From DAOTYX01 sp034434635 (GTDB taxonomy: Bacteria; Chloroflexota; Anaerolineae; B4-G1; DUEL01): a DNA stretch of 21,618 nt. Made by a program: the position numbers and the translations under genes. The stretch's first letter is position 1, and every line of letters begins with the position of its first letter. Of the stretch, positions 6,883 to 14,087 are shown in pieces. The DNA lies in NCBI GenBank assembly GCA_034434635.1, contig DAOTYX010000059.1, positions 1-21,618 of the forward strand, in the 5' to 3' direction. A model generated the notes under the pieces. The model had not been told where the DNA came from. It searched no databases and saw only the letters and a program-made list of their open reading frames with translations.

Positions 6883-7563
6883 GTGGAAGAAGAGGATCTG
6901 CTCTACACAGAACCTGCAGATGAACCGGAGGAAGAGGCCGGAGACCTGCTTCTCCAGGGAAGCGAAACGCAGGAGGAGGCTCCCTCTCCCCTGGCTGAGG
7001 CAGGCGACGACCTGTCGGCTTCCGCAGAACAGCCGGCGGACGAACGGGCCTGGTTCGTCATCCACTGCTACTCAGGCTACGAGCAAAAGGTCAAACACAA
7101 CCTGGAACAGCGCATCGAGACGATGCAGATGCAGGACAAGATCTTCCAGGTGGTCGTCCCCACCGAGGAGGAGGTCGAGGTCAAAGACGGCAAACGGCGC
7201 ATCACCGAGCGGCGCGTCTTTCCTGGCTACATCCTGGTGCAGATGATCCTGGAGGACAAACCCTGGGCCGTCGTCCGCAACACCCCTGGCGTGACCGGCT
7301 TCGTTGGGATGGGCAATCGGCCCACCCCGCTGCGCCCGGAAGAGGTACAGGCCATCATGCGGCGCATGGAGGCCGAAGCCCCCAAGGTCAAGGTGACTTT
7401 CAAACGCGGGCAGAAGGTACGCATCATTGACGGCCCCTTCAACGAGTTCGTGGGCACAGTGGACGAGATTGACATGGAACGGACCAAAGTGCGCGTGCTG
7501 GTCTCCTTCTTTGGACGCGACACACCGGTAGAACTGGACTTCCTGCAGGTAGAGAAAGCATAA
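6883..7563 (+). CDS. nusG: Transcription termination/antitermination factor NusG with acidic N-terminal extension
   Basis: NusG binds RNA polymerase and links it to Rho or to the ribosome. The GTG at 6883 (AGGAAGG at 6871-6877) gives 226 residues. Residues 1-54 are a Glu/Asp-rich extension of low complexity. The NGN domain follows from AWFVIHCYSGYEQKV (about 56-70) through RRVFPGYILVQM and the NTPGVTGFVG segment. The C-terminal KOW domain runs from FKRGQKVRIIDGPF to the end. The core is complete. The acidic head is not part of the standard protein, which is about 175-180 residues. An upstream in-frame region overlapping secE lacks a better start. Confidence 0.94.
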   Translation: MEEEDLLYTEPADEPEEEAGDLLLQGSETQEEAPSPLAEAGDDLSASAEQPADERAWFVIHCYSGYEQKVKHNLEQRIETMQMQDKIFQVVVPTEEEVEVKDGKRRITERRVFPGYILVQMILEDKPWAVVRNTPGVTGFVGMGNRPTPLRPEEVQAIMRRMEAEAPKVKVTFKRGQKVRIIDGPFNEFVGTVDEIDMERTKVRVLVSFFGRDTPVELDFLQVEKA

Positions 7564-7584
7564 CAGATAAGCGAGTAGTTGCCG

Positions 7585-8004
7585 ATGAAAAAGATCAAGG
7601 CTGTCGTCAAGTTACAGATCGAGGCCGGGAAGGCCAATCCGGCACCGCCGGTGGGACCCGCGCTGGCGCAACATGGCATCAATCTGATGCAATTCTGCAA
7701 AGAGTATAACGCCCGCACCTCCGGCCAGATGGGGAGCATCATCCCGGCAGAGGTGACCATCTACCAGGACGGTTCGTTTTCCTTCGTGCTGAAGACCCCA
7801 CCCACGCCCGACCTGCTGCGCAAGGCCGCTGGGGTGAACAAGGGTTCCGGGGAACCGAACCGCAACAAGGTAGGCCGGGTGACCGCGGCGCAGATCGAAG
7901 AGATCGCCCGCCTGAAAATGAGGGACCTGAACGCCGTGGACCTGGAAGGCGCGATCCGCCAGGTCGAAGGCACGGCGCGCAGCATGGGCATCGAGATCGC
8001 CTGA
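7585..8004 (+). CDS. rplK: 50S ribosomal protein L11
   Basis: L11 forms the GTPase-associated centre with 23S rRNA and the L10/L12 stalk. The 139-residue product shows the typical N-terminal domain (KLQIEAGKANPAPPVGPALAQHGINLMQFCKEYNA) and the RNA-binding C-terminal half (KTPPTPDLLRKAAG, and the closing TARSMGIEI). The ATG at 7585 is chosen as the usual MKKIKAVV start. An in-frame TTG two codons earlier (7579) is possible, because the ribosome site is weak (GCGAG at 7571). It follows nusG by about 20 bases. Confidence 0.96.
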   Translation: MKKIKAVVKLQIEAGKANPAPPVGPALAQHGINLMQFCKEYNARTSGQMGSIIPAEVTIYQDGSFSFVLKTPPTPDLLRKAAGVNKGSGEPNRNKVGRVTAAQIEEIARLKMRDLNAVDLEGAIRQVEGTARSMGIEIA

Positions 8005-8012
8005 ACCATCCT

Positions 8013-8038
8013 GGTGGGAGGGCTTCGCCCGCCAACAC
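8013..8038 (+). other. Imperfect hairpin in the rplK-rplA gap
   Basis: GGTGGGAGGGC at 8013-8023 can pair with GCCCGCC and ACACC on the other side of a TTC loop, with a two-base bulge. It lies 15 bases before the rplA start. It may influence translation of rplA. Nothing identifies it as a known L1-binding site. Confidence 0.35.
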
Positions 8039-8053
8039 CACAAGGAGAGAGAA

Positions 8054-8773
8054 ATGACCAAACACGGTAAGAAGTACCTGGCCGCCGCCGAGAAGGTGGA
8101 CCGCAACCGGTCCTATTCCCCTCAGGAGGCGGTCGAACTGGTGAAAGAGACGGCATACGCATCGTTTGACGCCTCGGTGGACCTGCATCTCCGCCTGGGA
8201 GTGGATCCACGGCACGCCGACCAGCAGGTGCGCGGTGTGGTACGCCTGCCGCACGGCCTGGGCAAGGAGGTGCGCGTGCTGGTTTTCGCCGCCGGTGAAG
8301 CGGCGCGGATCGCCAGCGAGGCTGGCGCTGACTACGTCGTCTCCGACGATGAGGGCATCAAGAAGATCCAGGACGGCTGGACCGACTTCGACATCTCCAT
8401 CGCCGTGCCGGAGATGATGGGCAAGGTCGGCCGCCTGGGCCGTGTCCTGGGACCGCGCGGGCTGATGCCCAACCCCAAGACCGGCACCGTGGTCCCCGCG
8501 GAGGACCTGCCACGCATCGTCGAAGAGTCGAAGGCAGGACGTGTGGAGTTCCGCGTGGACAAGACCGCCAACCTGCACATCCCCATCGGGAAAGTCAGTT
8601 TCCCGAAGGAGAAACTGCTGGACAACCTGGCGGCGGCGATGGATGCGATCAAGCGAGCACGTCCCAGCGGCGCCAAGGGCACTTATATCCGCCGGGTGAC
8701 GCTGACCAGTTCGATGGGCCCAGGGATCAAGATAGATCCTGTCGCCGCCCAGTCTATCGAGGCAAGCATTTAG
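8054..8773 (+). CDS. rplA: 50S ribosomal protein L1
   Basis: L1 forms the mobile stalk at the E site and in many bacteria represses its own operon. The product has 239 residues, the usual size. It contains the conserved signatures DASVDLHLRLGVDPRHADQQVRG near the N-terminus, the central LGRVLGPRGLMPNPKTGTV, and the C-terminal KSGRVEFRVDK-like and TYIRRVTLTSSMGPGIKID segments. The ATG follows AAGGAGAG by a few bases. Confidence 0.97.
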   Translation: MTKHGKKYLAAAEKVDRNRSYSPQEAVELVKETAYASFDASVDLHLRLGVDPRHADQQVRGVVRLPHGLGKEVRVLVFAAGEAARIASEAGADYVVSDDEGIKKIQDGWTDFDISIAVPEMMGKVGRLGRVLGPRGLMPNPKTGTVVPAEDLPRIVEESKAGRVEFRVDKTANLHIPIGKVSFPKEKLLDNLAAAMDAIKRARPSGAKGTYIRRVTLTSSMGPGIKIDPVAAQSIEASI

Positions 8774-8834
8774 AGACCATCCGAACGACCCCGTAGCCGA
8801 TGCAACCGATGCGTCGGCAGGCGGCACGGAAATG

Positions 8835-8894
8835 TCCCGGCCGTAGACAGCAGGTGCGCCATCTGGCGCTCAAAGTGGCCTGCCGAGGCGGGGA
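8835..8894 (+). ncRNA. L10 leader-like RNA (ribosomal protein autoregulatory element)
   Basis: The transcript contains GTAGACAGCAGGTGCGCC, a GCGCC/GGCGC hairpin, and CCTGCCGAGGCGGGGA, all hallmarks of L10 leaders upstream of rplJ. TCCCG at 8835-8839 pairs with CGGGG at 8889-8893, closing the structure, and CAGG pairs with CCTG inside it. In the known family L10, with or without L12, binds this kink-turn structure to repress rplJ-rplL. A terminator 30 bases downstream suggests transcriptional attenuation. Confidence 0.75.
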
Positions 8895-8927
8895 ACAGAC
8901 CGCTCAACCCTGCGTTGAGGGTTTCTT

Positions 8928-8963
8928 CCCTGCGTCGTCAGGCGCAGGGATTTTTCTATTCTT
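8928..8963 (+). terminator. Intrinsic terminator / attenuator in the rplJ leader
   Basis: CCCTGCG at 8928-8934 and CGCAGGG at 8943-8949 form a GC-rich stem with an 8-base loop, followed by ATTTTTCTATTCTT. A second CCCTGCG lies at 8908-8914, between two short competing hairpins (CTCAA/TTGAG at 8903-8919; AACCC/GGGTT at 8906-8923). It could pair with the same CGCAGGG, which is the basis for an on/off switch. Confidence 0.75.
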
Positions 8964-9095
8964 TAGGACTTGCGCAGTTGGCGGATAAACCTTTGAAATT
9001 CGCCACGAATTTCACGAATGGACACGAATTTCGTTTATCTCCATCCGTGAAATTCGCGCAATTCGTGGCAATAAAGATCAACTGCGTAACTTCTA
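8964..9095. mobile_element. MITE-like element (132 bp) between the attenuator and rplJ
   Basis: The ends are 17-bp inverted repeats, TAGGACTTGCGCAGTTG (8964-8980) and CAACTGCGTAACTTCTA (9079-9095), with 14 of 17 positions pairing. TTCTT flanks both sides (8959-8963 and 9096-9100) as a possible 5-bp target duplication. A 12-bp direct repeat TTCTATTCTTTA (8954-8965 and 9091-9102) spans the same junctions. The interior is AT-rich and itself full of inverted ATTCGTGGC/GCCACGAAT and GATAAAC/GTTTATC copies. There is no open frame of note, so it would be non-autonomous. Confidence 0.65.
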
Positions 9096-9168
9096 TTCTT
9101 TAAGAGGTAACTGCCGCCAGGCGCCAGATGGCTGAGCAGATACTTCATCAGAGAGGAGGTGATTCGCT

Positions 9169-9714
9169 TTGGCTATCTCGAAGAAACGCAAAGAGGAACT
9201 GGTACAGGAGTACGCCGGCTACCTGGCCCAAAGCCGGGGGCTGATCCTTACCGACTACCGCGGCCTCCGCGTGTTCGAAATGGAACGGTTCCGCCGCTCC
9301 CTGCGGGATGCGGATGCTGTGGTCTCCGTCGTCAAGAACCGGCTCCTGCAACGCGTGCTGGCGGAAAAGGGGCTCACCCTACCCGGCGATTGGCTGGAAG
9401 GGACAACGGCGGTGGCTTTCTGCCGCGGCGAGGTGCCCCCGGTCGCCAAGGCCATCCTGGCCTTCGCGAAGGACTCACCAACCCTGACCATCAAGGGCGG
9501 GATTGTGGAGTCCTCGGCTATTTCGGGCGAGCAGGTCAAGGCTCTGGCCGAGTTGCCCTCGCGCGAGGTGCTGCTGGCCCAGGTCCTGGGGACGATCAAC
9601 GCCCCGGCGACGCAGGTGGCTGGCGTTGTCGCCACGGGCATCCGACAGGTGCTCAACCTGCTGCAGGCGTACGTAGACAAGATGGAGGGCAAGGCTGCCC
9701 CCCAGGCCGCATGA
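9169..9714 (+). CDS. rplJ: 50S ribosomal protein L10
   Basis: L10 is the base of the ribosomal stalk, anchoring L7/L12 dimers to the GTPase centre. The start is TTG at 9169, justified by the near-ideal AGGAGGTGAT at 9153-9162. The chain then opens LAISKKRKEELVQEYAGYLA. The 181 residues include LTDYRGLRVFEMERFRRSLRDA and VVKNRLLQRVLAEKGL of the rRNA-binding domain, and a C-terminal helix (GIRQVLNLLQAYVDKM) that binds L12. The leader upstream probably carries the feedback site. Confidence 0.96.
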   Translation: MAISKKRKEELVQEYAGYLAQSRGLILTDYRGLRVFEMERFRRSLRDADAVVSVVKNRLLQRVLAEKGLTLPGDWLEGTTAVAFCRGEVPPVAKAILAFAKDSPTLTIKGGIVESSAISGEQVKALAELPSREVLLAQVLGTINAPATQVAGVVATGIRQVLNLLQAYVDKMEGKAAPQAA

Positions 9715-9762
9715 CGGTCGAATTCAGAAACCCAAAACCTTCAAGGATAGGTGAAAAGAAAG

Positions 9763-10143
9763 ATGGCAGACCTGGAAAAACTGGCTGAGGAGATCAGCAA
9801 ACTGACGCTGCTGGAGGCCTCCGAACTGGTCAAGATGCTGGAGGTGAAACTGGGCGTGAGCGCCGCTGCGCCCATGGCGATGGTCGCTGCACCGGCAGCC
9901 GCCGGCCCCGCCGAGGCCGAGGTCGAGGAAAAGACCGAGTTCAACCTGGTGCTCAAGGAAGCCGGCGACAAGAAGATCGAGGTCATCAAAGTCGTGCGGA
10001 AACTGACCAACCTGGGCCTGAAAGAGGCCAAGGAACTGGTCGAGAGCGCGCCGGCTGTGGTGCTCGAAGGGGTCTCGAAGGAAGTTGTCGAGGACGCCCG
10101 CGGACAACTCGAGGCCGCCGGGGCAGTCACAGAGATCAAGTAA
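9763..10143 (+). CDS. rplL: 50S ribosomal protein L7/L12
   Basis: This protein forms the flexible stalk that recruits translation GTPases. Its 126 residues comprise an N-terminal dimerisation and L10-binding helix pair (residues 1-33), an Ala/Pro/Met-rich hinge (about 34-50), and the globular C-terminal domain with EKTEFNLVLKEAGDKKIEVIKVVR and the conserved LGLKEAKELVE. The ATG at 9763 is preferred because AGGTGA (9749-9754) sits eight bases upstream. An in-frame GTG at 9751 is too close to any ribosome site. The downstream gene is a sensor kinase, not the usual rpoB. Confidence 0.97.
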   Translation: MADLEKLAEEISKLTLLEASELVKMLEVKLGVSAAAPMAMVAAPAAAGPAEAEVEEKTEFNLVLKEAGDKKIEVIKVVRKLTNLGLKEAKELVESAPAVVLEGVSKEVVEDARGQLEAAGAVTEIK

Positions 10144-10167
10144 CCTCAAGTGAGGGGCGAGGTGACA

Positions 10168-10208
10168 GGCGAGGTGACCGTCACCTGACAGGTGACGGTC
10201 ACCTCGCC
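10168..10208 (+). terminator. Perfect 19-bp palindrome downstream of rplL
   Basis: The arms 10168-10186 and 10190-10208 are perfectly complementary with a 3-base GAC loop. GGCGAGGTGAC also occurs just before it (10156-10166), so two registers of pairing are possible. No T-run follows. It probably stabilises or terminates the ribosomal transcript, or is one of the palindromic repeats seen elsewhere in the window. Confidence 0.6.
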
Positions 10209-10338
10209 CGTGCGATCGGGCCGCAGCGGTCGCATCGTGCCGCCGCTGTCGTTCAACACCAAACCTGCGGAGCGATAGAAGGTATAGACGGGGACAAGAG
10301 AAAAAAAGTTCCACAGTGGGAGTAGGATATTTGGCCTA

Positions 10339-10366
10339 TTGGCAACGGCCGCAGGCGCGGTATAAT
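10339..10366 (+). promoter_or_regulatory. Sigma-A promoter for the histidine kinase gene
   Basis: TTGGCA (10339-10344) and a consensus TATAAT (10361-10366) are separated by 16 bases, predicting a start near 10373. Apart from the palindrome at 10168-10208, the rest of the 290-base gap after rplL (10144-10436) shows no other recognisable feature. Confidence 0.7.
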
Positions 10367-10436
10367 AAAGCCGGTAGGCCAGTCAATGGAATACTTCCAT
10401 TCTATCGCGCGTTTCACCTGAAGCGGGAGGGTGTTT

Positions 10437-12680
10437 TTGCGTGCCCGTCTGCTGAACGCCTGGCGCACAGCCCTCTTTGTAGCAGGTTTTGGCCTGCTGA
10501 TCCTGCTATCCCGGAACCTCTCGCTTCGGGACGGTTTGCTCATCCTCCTGGTCTATATTCCCCTTATAGGAGGGCTCCAGCATTTCGCCTTTCCGCTGCC
10601 GGGGGGCCTCTATCACTCCTTCGAGTCGGCGGTCTGTCTGGCCGGCTCGCTGCTGCTGGGGCCCGTCGCCGCCGCCTGGGCGGCTGGCATCAGCACCGCC
10701 CTGAACAGCATGTTCGTCCTGCGACGCAAACTGCCCGTCAGCCTTCGTGCTGGCGGCATGGTCGTCCTGATGTGGCTGGCTGGCGGGTACACCTATCAGG
10801 CCCTTGGCGGCGTGGTTCCTCTCAGCCAACTGGGCCTCCTGGAGTTGGGCCGTGTCCTGGCCTTGATCGGCGTTGTCGCCGTGGTCAATCGGGCTATCCT
10901 CATCCTGGATCAATGGTTCAGCGGTCAGCCAGCGCGAAAGTACCTGACACAGGTGGCTCCCCTCACCTTCCTGCTGGATCTGATGATGGTCCCGGTGGGC
11001 GCGACGATGGCTGTGGCTTACACCCGCATCGGCTGGCTGGCTGCCAGTCTGCTGCTCATCCCTCTCTTCATGGTCAGCGTCTTCTACCGGCAACTGACCC
11101 GAGCCTCGGAGATGCTGCGAAAGCGGGTGGCTGCCCTGGACGCGCTGAACCGGGCCGGCCGCTCCATCGGCGCCTCGTTAGAGGTAGAGCCCCTGCTGGA
11201 ACTGATCCACCGCAGCGCTACTCAGCTCATAGACACCAGTAATTTCTGGATCGCCACCTATGACGAAGAGCGGCGGGAACTGACTCACGAGATCATCTAC
11301 GATGAGGGCGTGCGGTATCCCCCCACCCGGCGGCCCTACGATCCCAGCCAGGGTGTCACCGCCTGGATCATCGAGCATCGGCAGCCGCTGTTAGTGGGCA
11401 CGCTGGCAGAACTTCAGGAGACGGGTATCCCCGTATTGCCCATGGCCAGCGGGCGACCCTCGGAATCCCTGCTCGGCGTGCCGATGATGGCCAAGGGCAA
11501 AGTGGTGGGCGTCATCTGCGTGCAGAGTTACACGCCGCACGCCTTTTCGCTCGAGGATGCTGACGTATTGATGACGCTGGCAAACCAGGCGGCGGTGGCT
11601 ATCGAGAACGCCCGCCTGTTCCGCCAGGTGGAGCAAGGGCGTCGGGAACTGCGCACCGTGCTGGATAGCGTGGACCACCCCCTGGTCGTCACCGACCTGG
11701 AAGGACACATCCTGCTGGCAAATCGCGCCATGGAGAGCCTGTTCGGCATCCCGGAGAAAGAGGCGCTGGGCCACCCTCTGGGCGAGGTGATCGCCCATCG
11801 TGCCCTGGCCGACATTGCCAGACGCATCGCTGCGGCCGAGATCAGCGGCCCGGAACGGCTGCGGGTTGACCTGAGCGATGGGCGGGTGATGATCGCCGAC
11901 CTGACACCGCTCACCACCTCCGAGGGGGAACGAACCGGCTACGTGATGGGCATGGCCGACGTGACCGCTTTGCACGAACTGAACCAGTTGAAGACACGGA
12001 TGATGCGCATGGCTTCACACGACCTGCGCAACCCGTTGCACCTGGCCAGCGGATTCTTCGACATTCTGGTGGAGAGCCTCTCCCCACTGCCCGAACATCA
12101 GGCCAACCTGGCCCAACGTGTGACCAGACACCTGGGAGCCATGGAACAGTTGATTGACGACCTGCTCGATCTGGAACGGGCAGAAGGGGCGTCCGTCACC
12201 CATTGGGAAATGCTCGACCTGAGGCCGCTGATCCAGGAAGTCGTCCACGACCAGTACCTGCCAGCAGAACTGAAGCACCACCGTCTATCCTCGGATATTC
12301 AGGAGGAGCTTCCTCTGGTGGAGGGGAACGCCCATCTGCTGCGGCGGGCGCTGACCAACCTGCTCGACAACGCCATCAAGTACACGCCGCCAGGGGGTAG
12401 CGTGGCCATGCGAGCCTACACAGAAGGGGACATGGTGGTCATCGCTGTGCAGGACAGCGGCATCGGTATCCCCTCGGAGAACCAACAGCACATTTTCGAC
12501 GACTTCTACCGCGTGCAGAGACCAGAGACAACCGGCGTTCCTGGCACGGGGTTGGGGTTGAGCCTGGTGAAGATGATCGCCGAACAGCACGGCGGACGGG
12601 TCTGGGTAGAGAGCAGCGGCATACCGGGCCAGGGGACGACGTTCCGCCTCGCCCTGCCGATCTGGAAAGGCGCGTCGTGA
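10437..12680 (+). CDS. Membrane sensor histidine kinase (multi-pass sensor, GAF, PAS, HisKA, HATPase)
   Basis: About 747 residues counted from TTG 10437, chosen because GGGAGG (10425-10430) is six bases upstream. An in-frame GTG at 10431 directly abuts that site. Residues 10-215 are a membrane region with about six or seven hydrophobic helices, followed by a coiled linker. A GAF domain spans roughly 230-390 and a PAS domain about 398-510 (DHPLVVTDLEGHILLANRAME). The phospho-acceptor is H528 in MASHDLRNPLH. The ATPase domain has the N box NLLDNAIKYTPPGG, G1 DSGIGIP and G2 GTGLGLSLV, all intact. No response regulator is adjacent, so it is an orphan kinase and its signal is unknown. It has its own promoter and is convergent with the replication operon, with only six bases between stops. 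Confidence 0.92.
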   Translation: MRARLLNAWRTALFVAGFGLLILLSRNLSLRDGLLILLVYIPLIGGLQHFAFPLPGGLYHSFESAVCLAGSLLLGPVAAAWAAGISTALNSMFVLRRKLPVSLRAGGMVVLMWLAGGYTYQALGGVVPLSQLGLLELGRVLALIGVVAVVNRAILILDQWFSGQPARKYLTQVAPLTFLLDLMMVPVGATMAVAYTRIGWLAASLLLIPLFMVSVFYRQLTRASEMLRKRVAALDALNRAGRSIGASLEVEPLLELIHRSATQLIDTSNFWIATYDEERRELTHEIIYDEGVRYPPTRRPYDPSQGVTAWIIEHRQPLLVGTLAELQETGIPVLPMASGRPSESLLGVPMMAKGKVVGVICVQSYTPHAFSLEDADVLMTLANQAAVAIENARLFRQVEQGRRELRTVLDSVDHPLVVTDLEGHILLANRAMESLFGIPEKEALGHPLGEVIAHRALADIARRIAAAEISGPERLRVDLSDGRVMIADLTPLTTSEGERTGYVMGMADVTALHELNQLKTRMMRMASHDLRNPLHLASGFFDILVESLSPLPEHQANLAQRVTRHLGAMEQLIDDLLDLERAEGASVTHWEMLDLRPLIQEVVHDQYLPAELKHHRLSSDIQEELPLVEGNAHLLRRALTNLLDNAIKYTPPGGSVAMRAYTEGDMVVIAVQDSGIGIPSENQQHIFDDFYRVQRPETTGVPGTGLGLSLVKMIAEQHGGRVWVESSGIPGQGTTFRLALPIWKGAS

Positions 12681-12686
12681 CGCCCT

Positions 12687-14087
12687 CTACTTCGTGCTGC
12701 GGCGTCTGGTAGGGGACCGCGCCGGGATAGCGCCGCCACGATAGGCAGGGGCCAGAATGGCGTGGATGGTGCAGCGGTTGCGATCCAGCATGCGGCTGGC
12801 CAGGCGGGGGTCCAGCCGCTCGATCTCCACTGCTGTGGTGACCACTGTCGGCAGATTCGCGTTGTACCGGTAGTCGAAAATCTGGTAGAGTTTCTCCCGC
12901 GCCCAAGGTGTGGCCGACTCCGTCCCCAGGTCATCCAGCACCAGGAAGGGCGCGCGGCGCACCTCTTCAAAGCGCTTGTCAAAAGAGACCAGGCTCTGCG
13001 GACTGAAAGCCGCGCGCAGGTGATCCAGCAGGTCGGGAACCACAACAAACAGCGCCGGATGGCCGCAGCGCGTCCGCTCGTTGGCGATAGCCGCCGCCAG
13101 GTGCGTCTTGCCACAGCCGTGTTCCCCTGTCAGCACCAGCCAGCCTTGCGGCTGTTCGGCAAAAGCCGCCGCCGCATCCCTGGCCTTCCGCAGGTTCTCG
13201 CGTTCCTCTTGTGGCAGTTCCTTCTCCCGCAGGCTGAAACTGGCCAGGGTCTGATGGCCATGCAGGGCCAGGCTGCTCAGTTCGTTCTGCTCGTCCGCTC
13301 CGGTGCGGCGGAAATCGGGGGCAAGGATCGTGACGATGCGCGTCAGGCCGGGGTCCACCAGGCGCGAACGAAGCCGGGGCGAGATTTCTTCCAGTTCGTG
13401 ATTGGTGGTGATCACGGTGGGCAGCCGCCCGTTGTAGCGGTAGTTGAAGACCTGGAAAAGTTTCTCCTGTGCCCAGGGGCTGGGTGACTCCGTGCCCAGG
13501 TCGTCGAGAATGAGCAGGGAGACGGTGCGTACCTCGTCGAAGCGGGCATCGTAACCGATCGGGCTGGCGGGGTCGAAAGCAGCCCGCAGGTGGTCGAGCA
13601 GGTCAGGGACCGTGATGAAGAGCACCGCCACGCCCCGCTCGACGCACCGGTTGGCGATGGCCGCCGCCAGGTGGGTCTTGCCGCTGCCATACCCCCCCTT
13701 CAGCAGCAGCCAGCCAACAGGGTCCTCCGCATATTCACGGGCTGTCTCGTAGGCCAGGCGCAGGTTGACCTGCCTCTCTGGCGTCAGGCCGTGGCCCTCC
13801 GGCATGAAGGTATCGAAGGTCATGTGCGCCAGCGCTTCCAGGTTGCTCATCGCGCGCAGACGGTTAATCCGCTGCCGGGTCAGATCGGCCATGCGGCAGA
13901 CGCAGGGCAACAGCCGGCCAAAGTCCGGGTGTCCCACCGGCACGTCGGCGCGGACATAGCCCAGCCCCTTACAATGAGGGCAGGTCTGCTCGGGGGTGGG
14001 TGCGCGGCTAGTGCTCGATGTAGTCGCCGTACTTTCCCTCGATGTAGCGGCGACGATCTCTTTCACGACTTCGCCGATCTGTTTCAT
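12687..14087 (-). CDS. Helicase loader-like protein with two tandem DnaC/IstB-type AAA+ domains
   Basis: From ATG 14087 (GAGGG eight bases upstream) the product has 466 residues, about twice a normal DnaC/DnaI. Residues 36-64 hold four cysteines (CPHC and CVC) that look like the zinc site of DnaI-type loaders. Two complete ATPase domains follow, offset by 190 residues: Walker A GGYGSGKTH (131-139) and GEHGCGKTH (321-329), Walker B LLILDDLGTES and FLVLDDLGTES, and matching TVITT/TVVTT sensor and SRL/SRM arginine segments. PDLLDHLRAAF is identical in both, indicating an internal duplication. Context after dnaB and dnaD-like genes argues for loading the replicative helicase rather than IS21 transposition. 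An in-frame GTG at 14126 is a possible longer start. It overlaps the dnaD-like gene by 80 bases. Confidence 0.85.
   Translation of the reverse strand: MKQIGEVVKEIVAATSRESTATTSSTSRAPTPEQTCPHCKGLGYVRADVPVGHPDFGRLLPCVCRMADLTRQRINRLRAMSNLEALAHMTFDTFMPEGHGLTPERQVNLRLAYETAREYAEDPVGWLLLKGGYGSGKTHLAAAIANRCVERGVAVLFITVPDLLDHLRAAFDPASPIGYDARFDEVRTVSLLILDDLGTESPSPWAQEKLFQVFNYRYNGRLPTVITTNHELEEISPRLRSRLVDPGLTRIVTILAPDFRRTGADEQNELSSLALHGHQTLASFSLREKELPQEERENLRKARDAAAAFAEQPQGWLVLTGEHGCGKTHLAAAIANERTRCGHPALFVVVPDLLDHLRAAFSPQSLVSFDKRFEEVRRAPFLVLDDLGTESATPWAREKLYQIFDYRYNANLPTVVTTAVEIERLDPRLASRMLDRNRCTIHAILAPAYRGGAIPARSPTRRRSTK

Noticed and set aside
7739..8827. Minus-strand open frame of 362 codons across rplK-rplA
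   Set aside because: It overlaps two certain ribosomal-protein genes antisense and has no ribosome site or recognisable domain.
12687..14087. IstB helper of an IS21 transposon
   Set aside because: The ATPase domains resemble IstB, but there is no istA-like gene nearby, the protein is double length, and it sits in an operon with dnaB and a dnaD-like gene.
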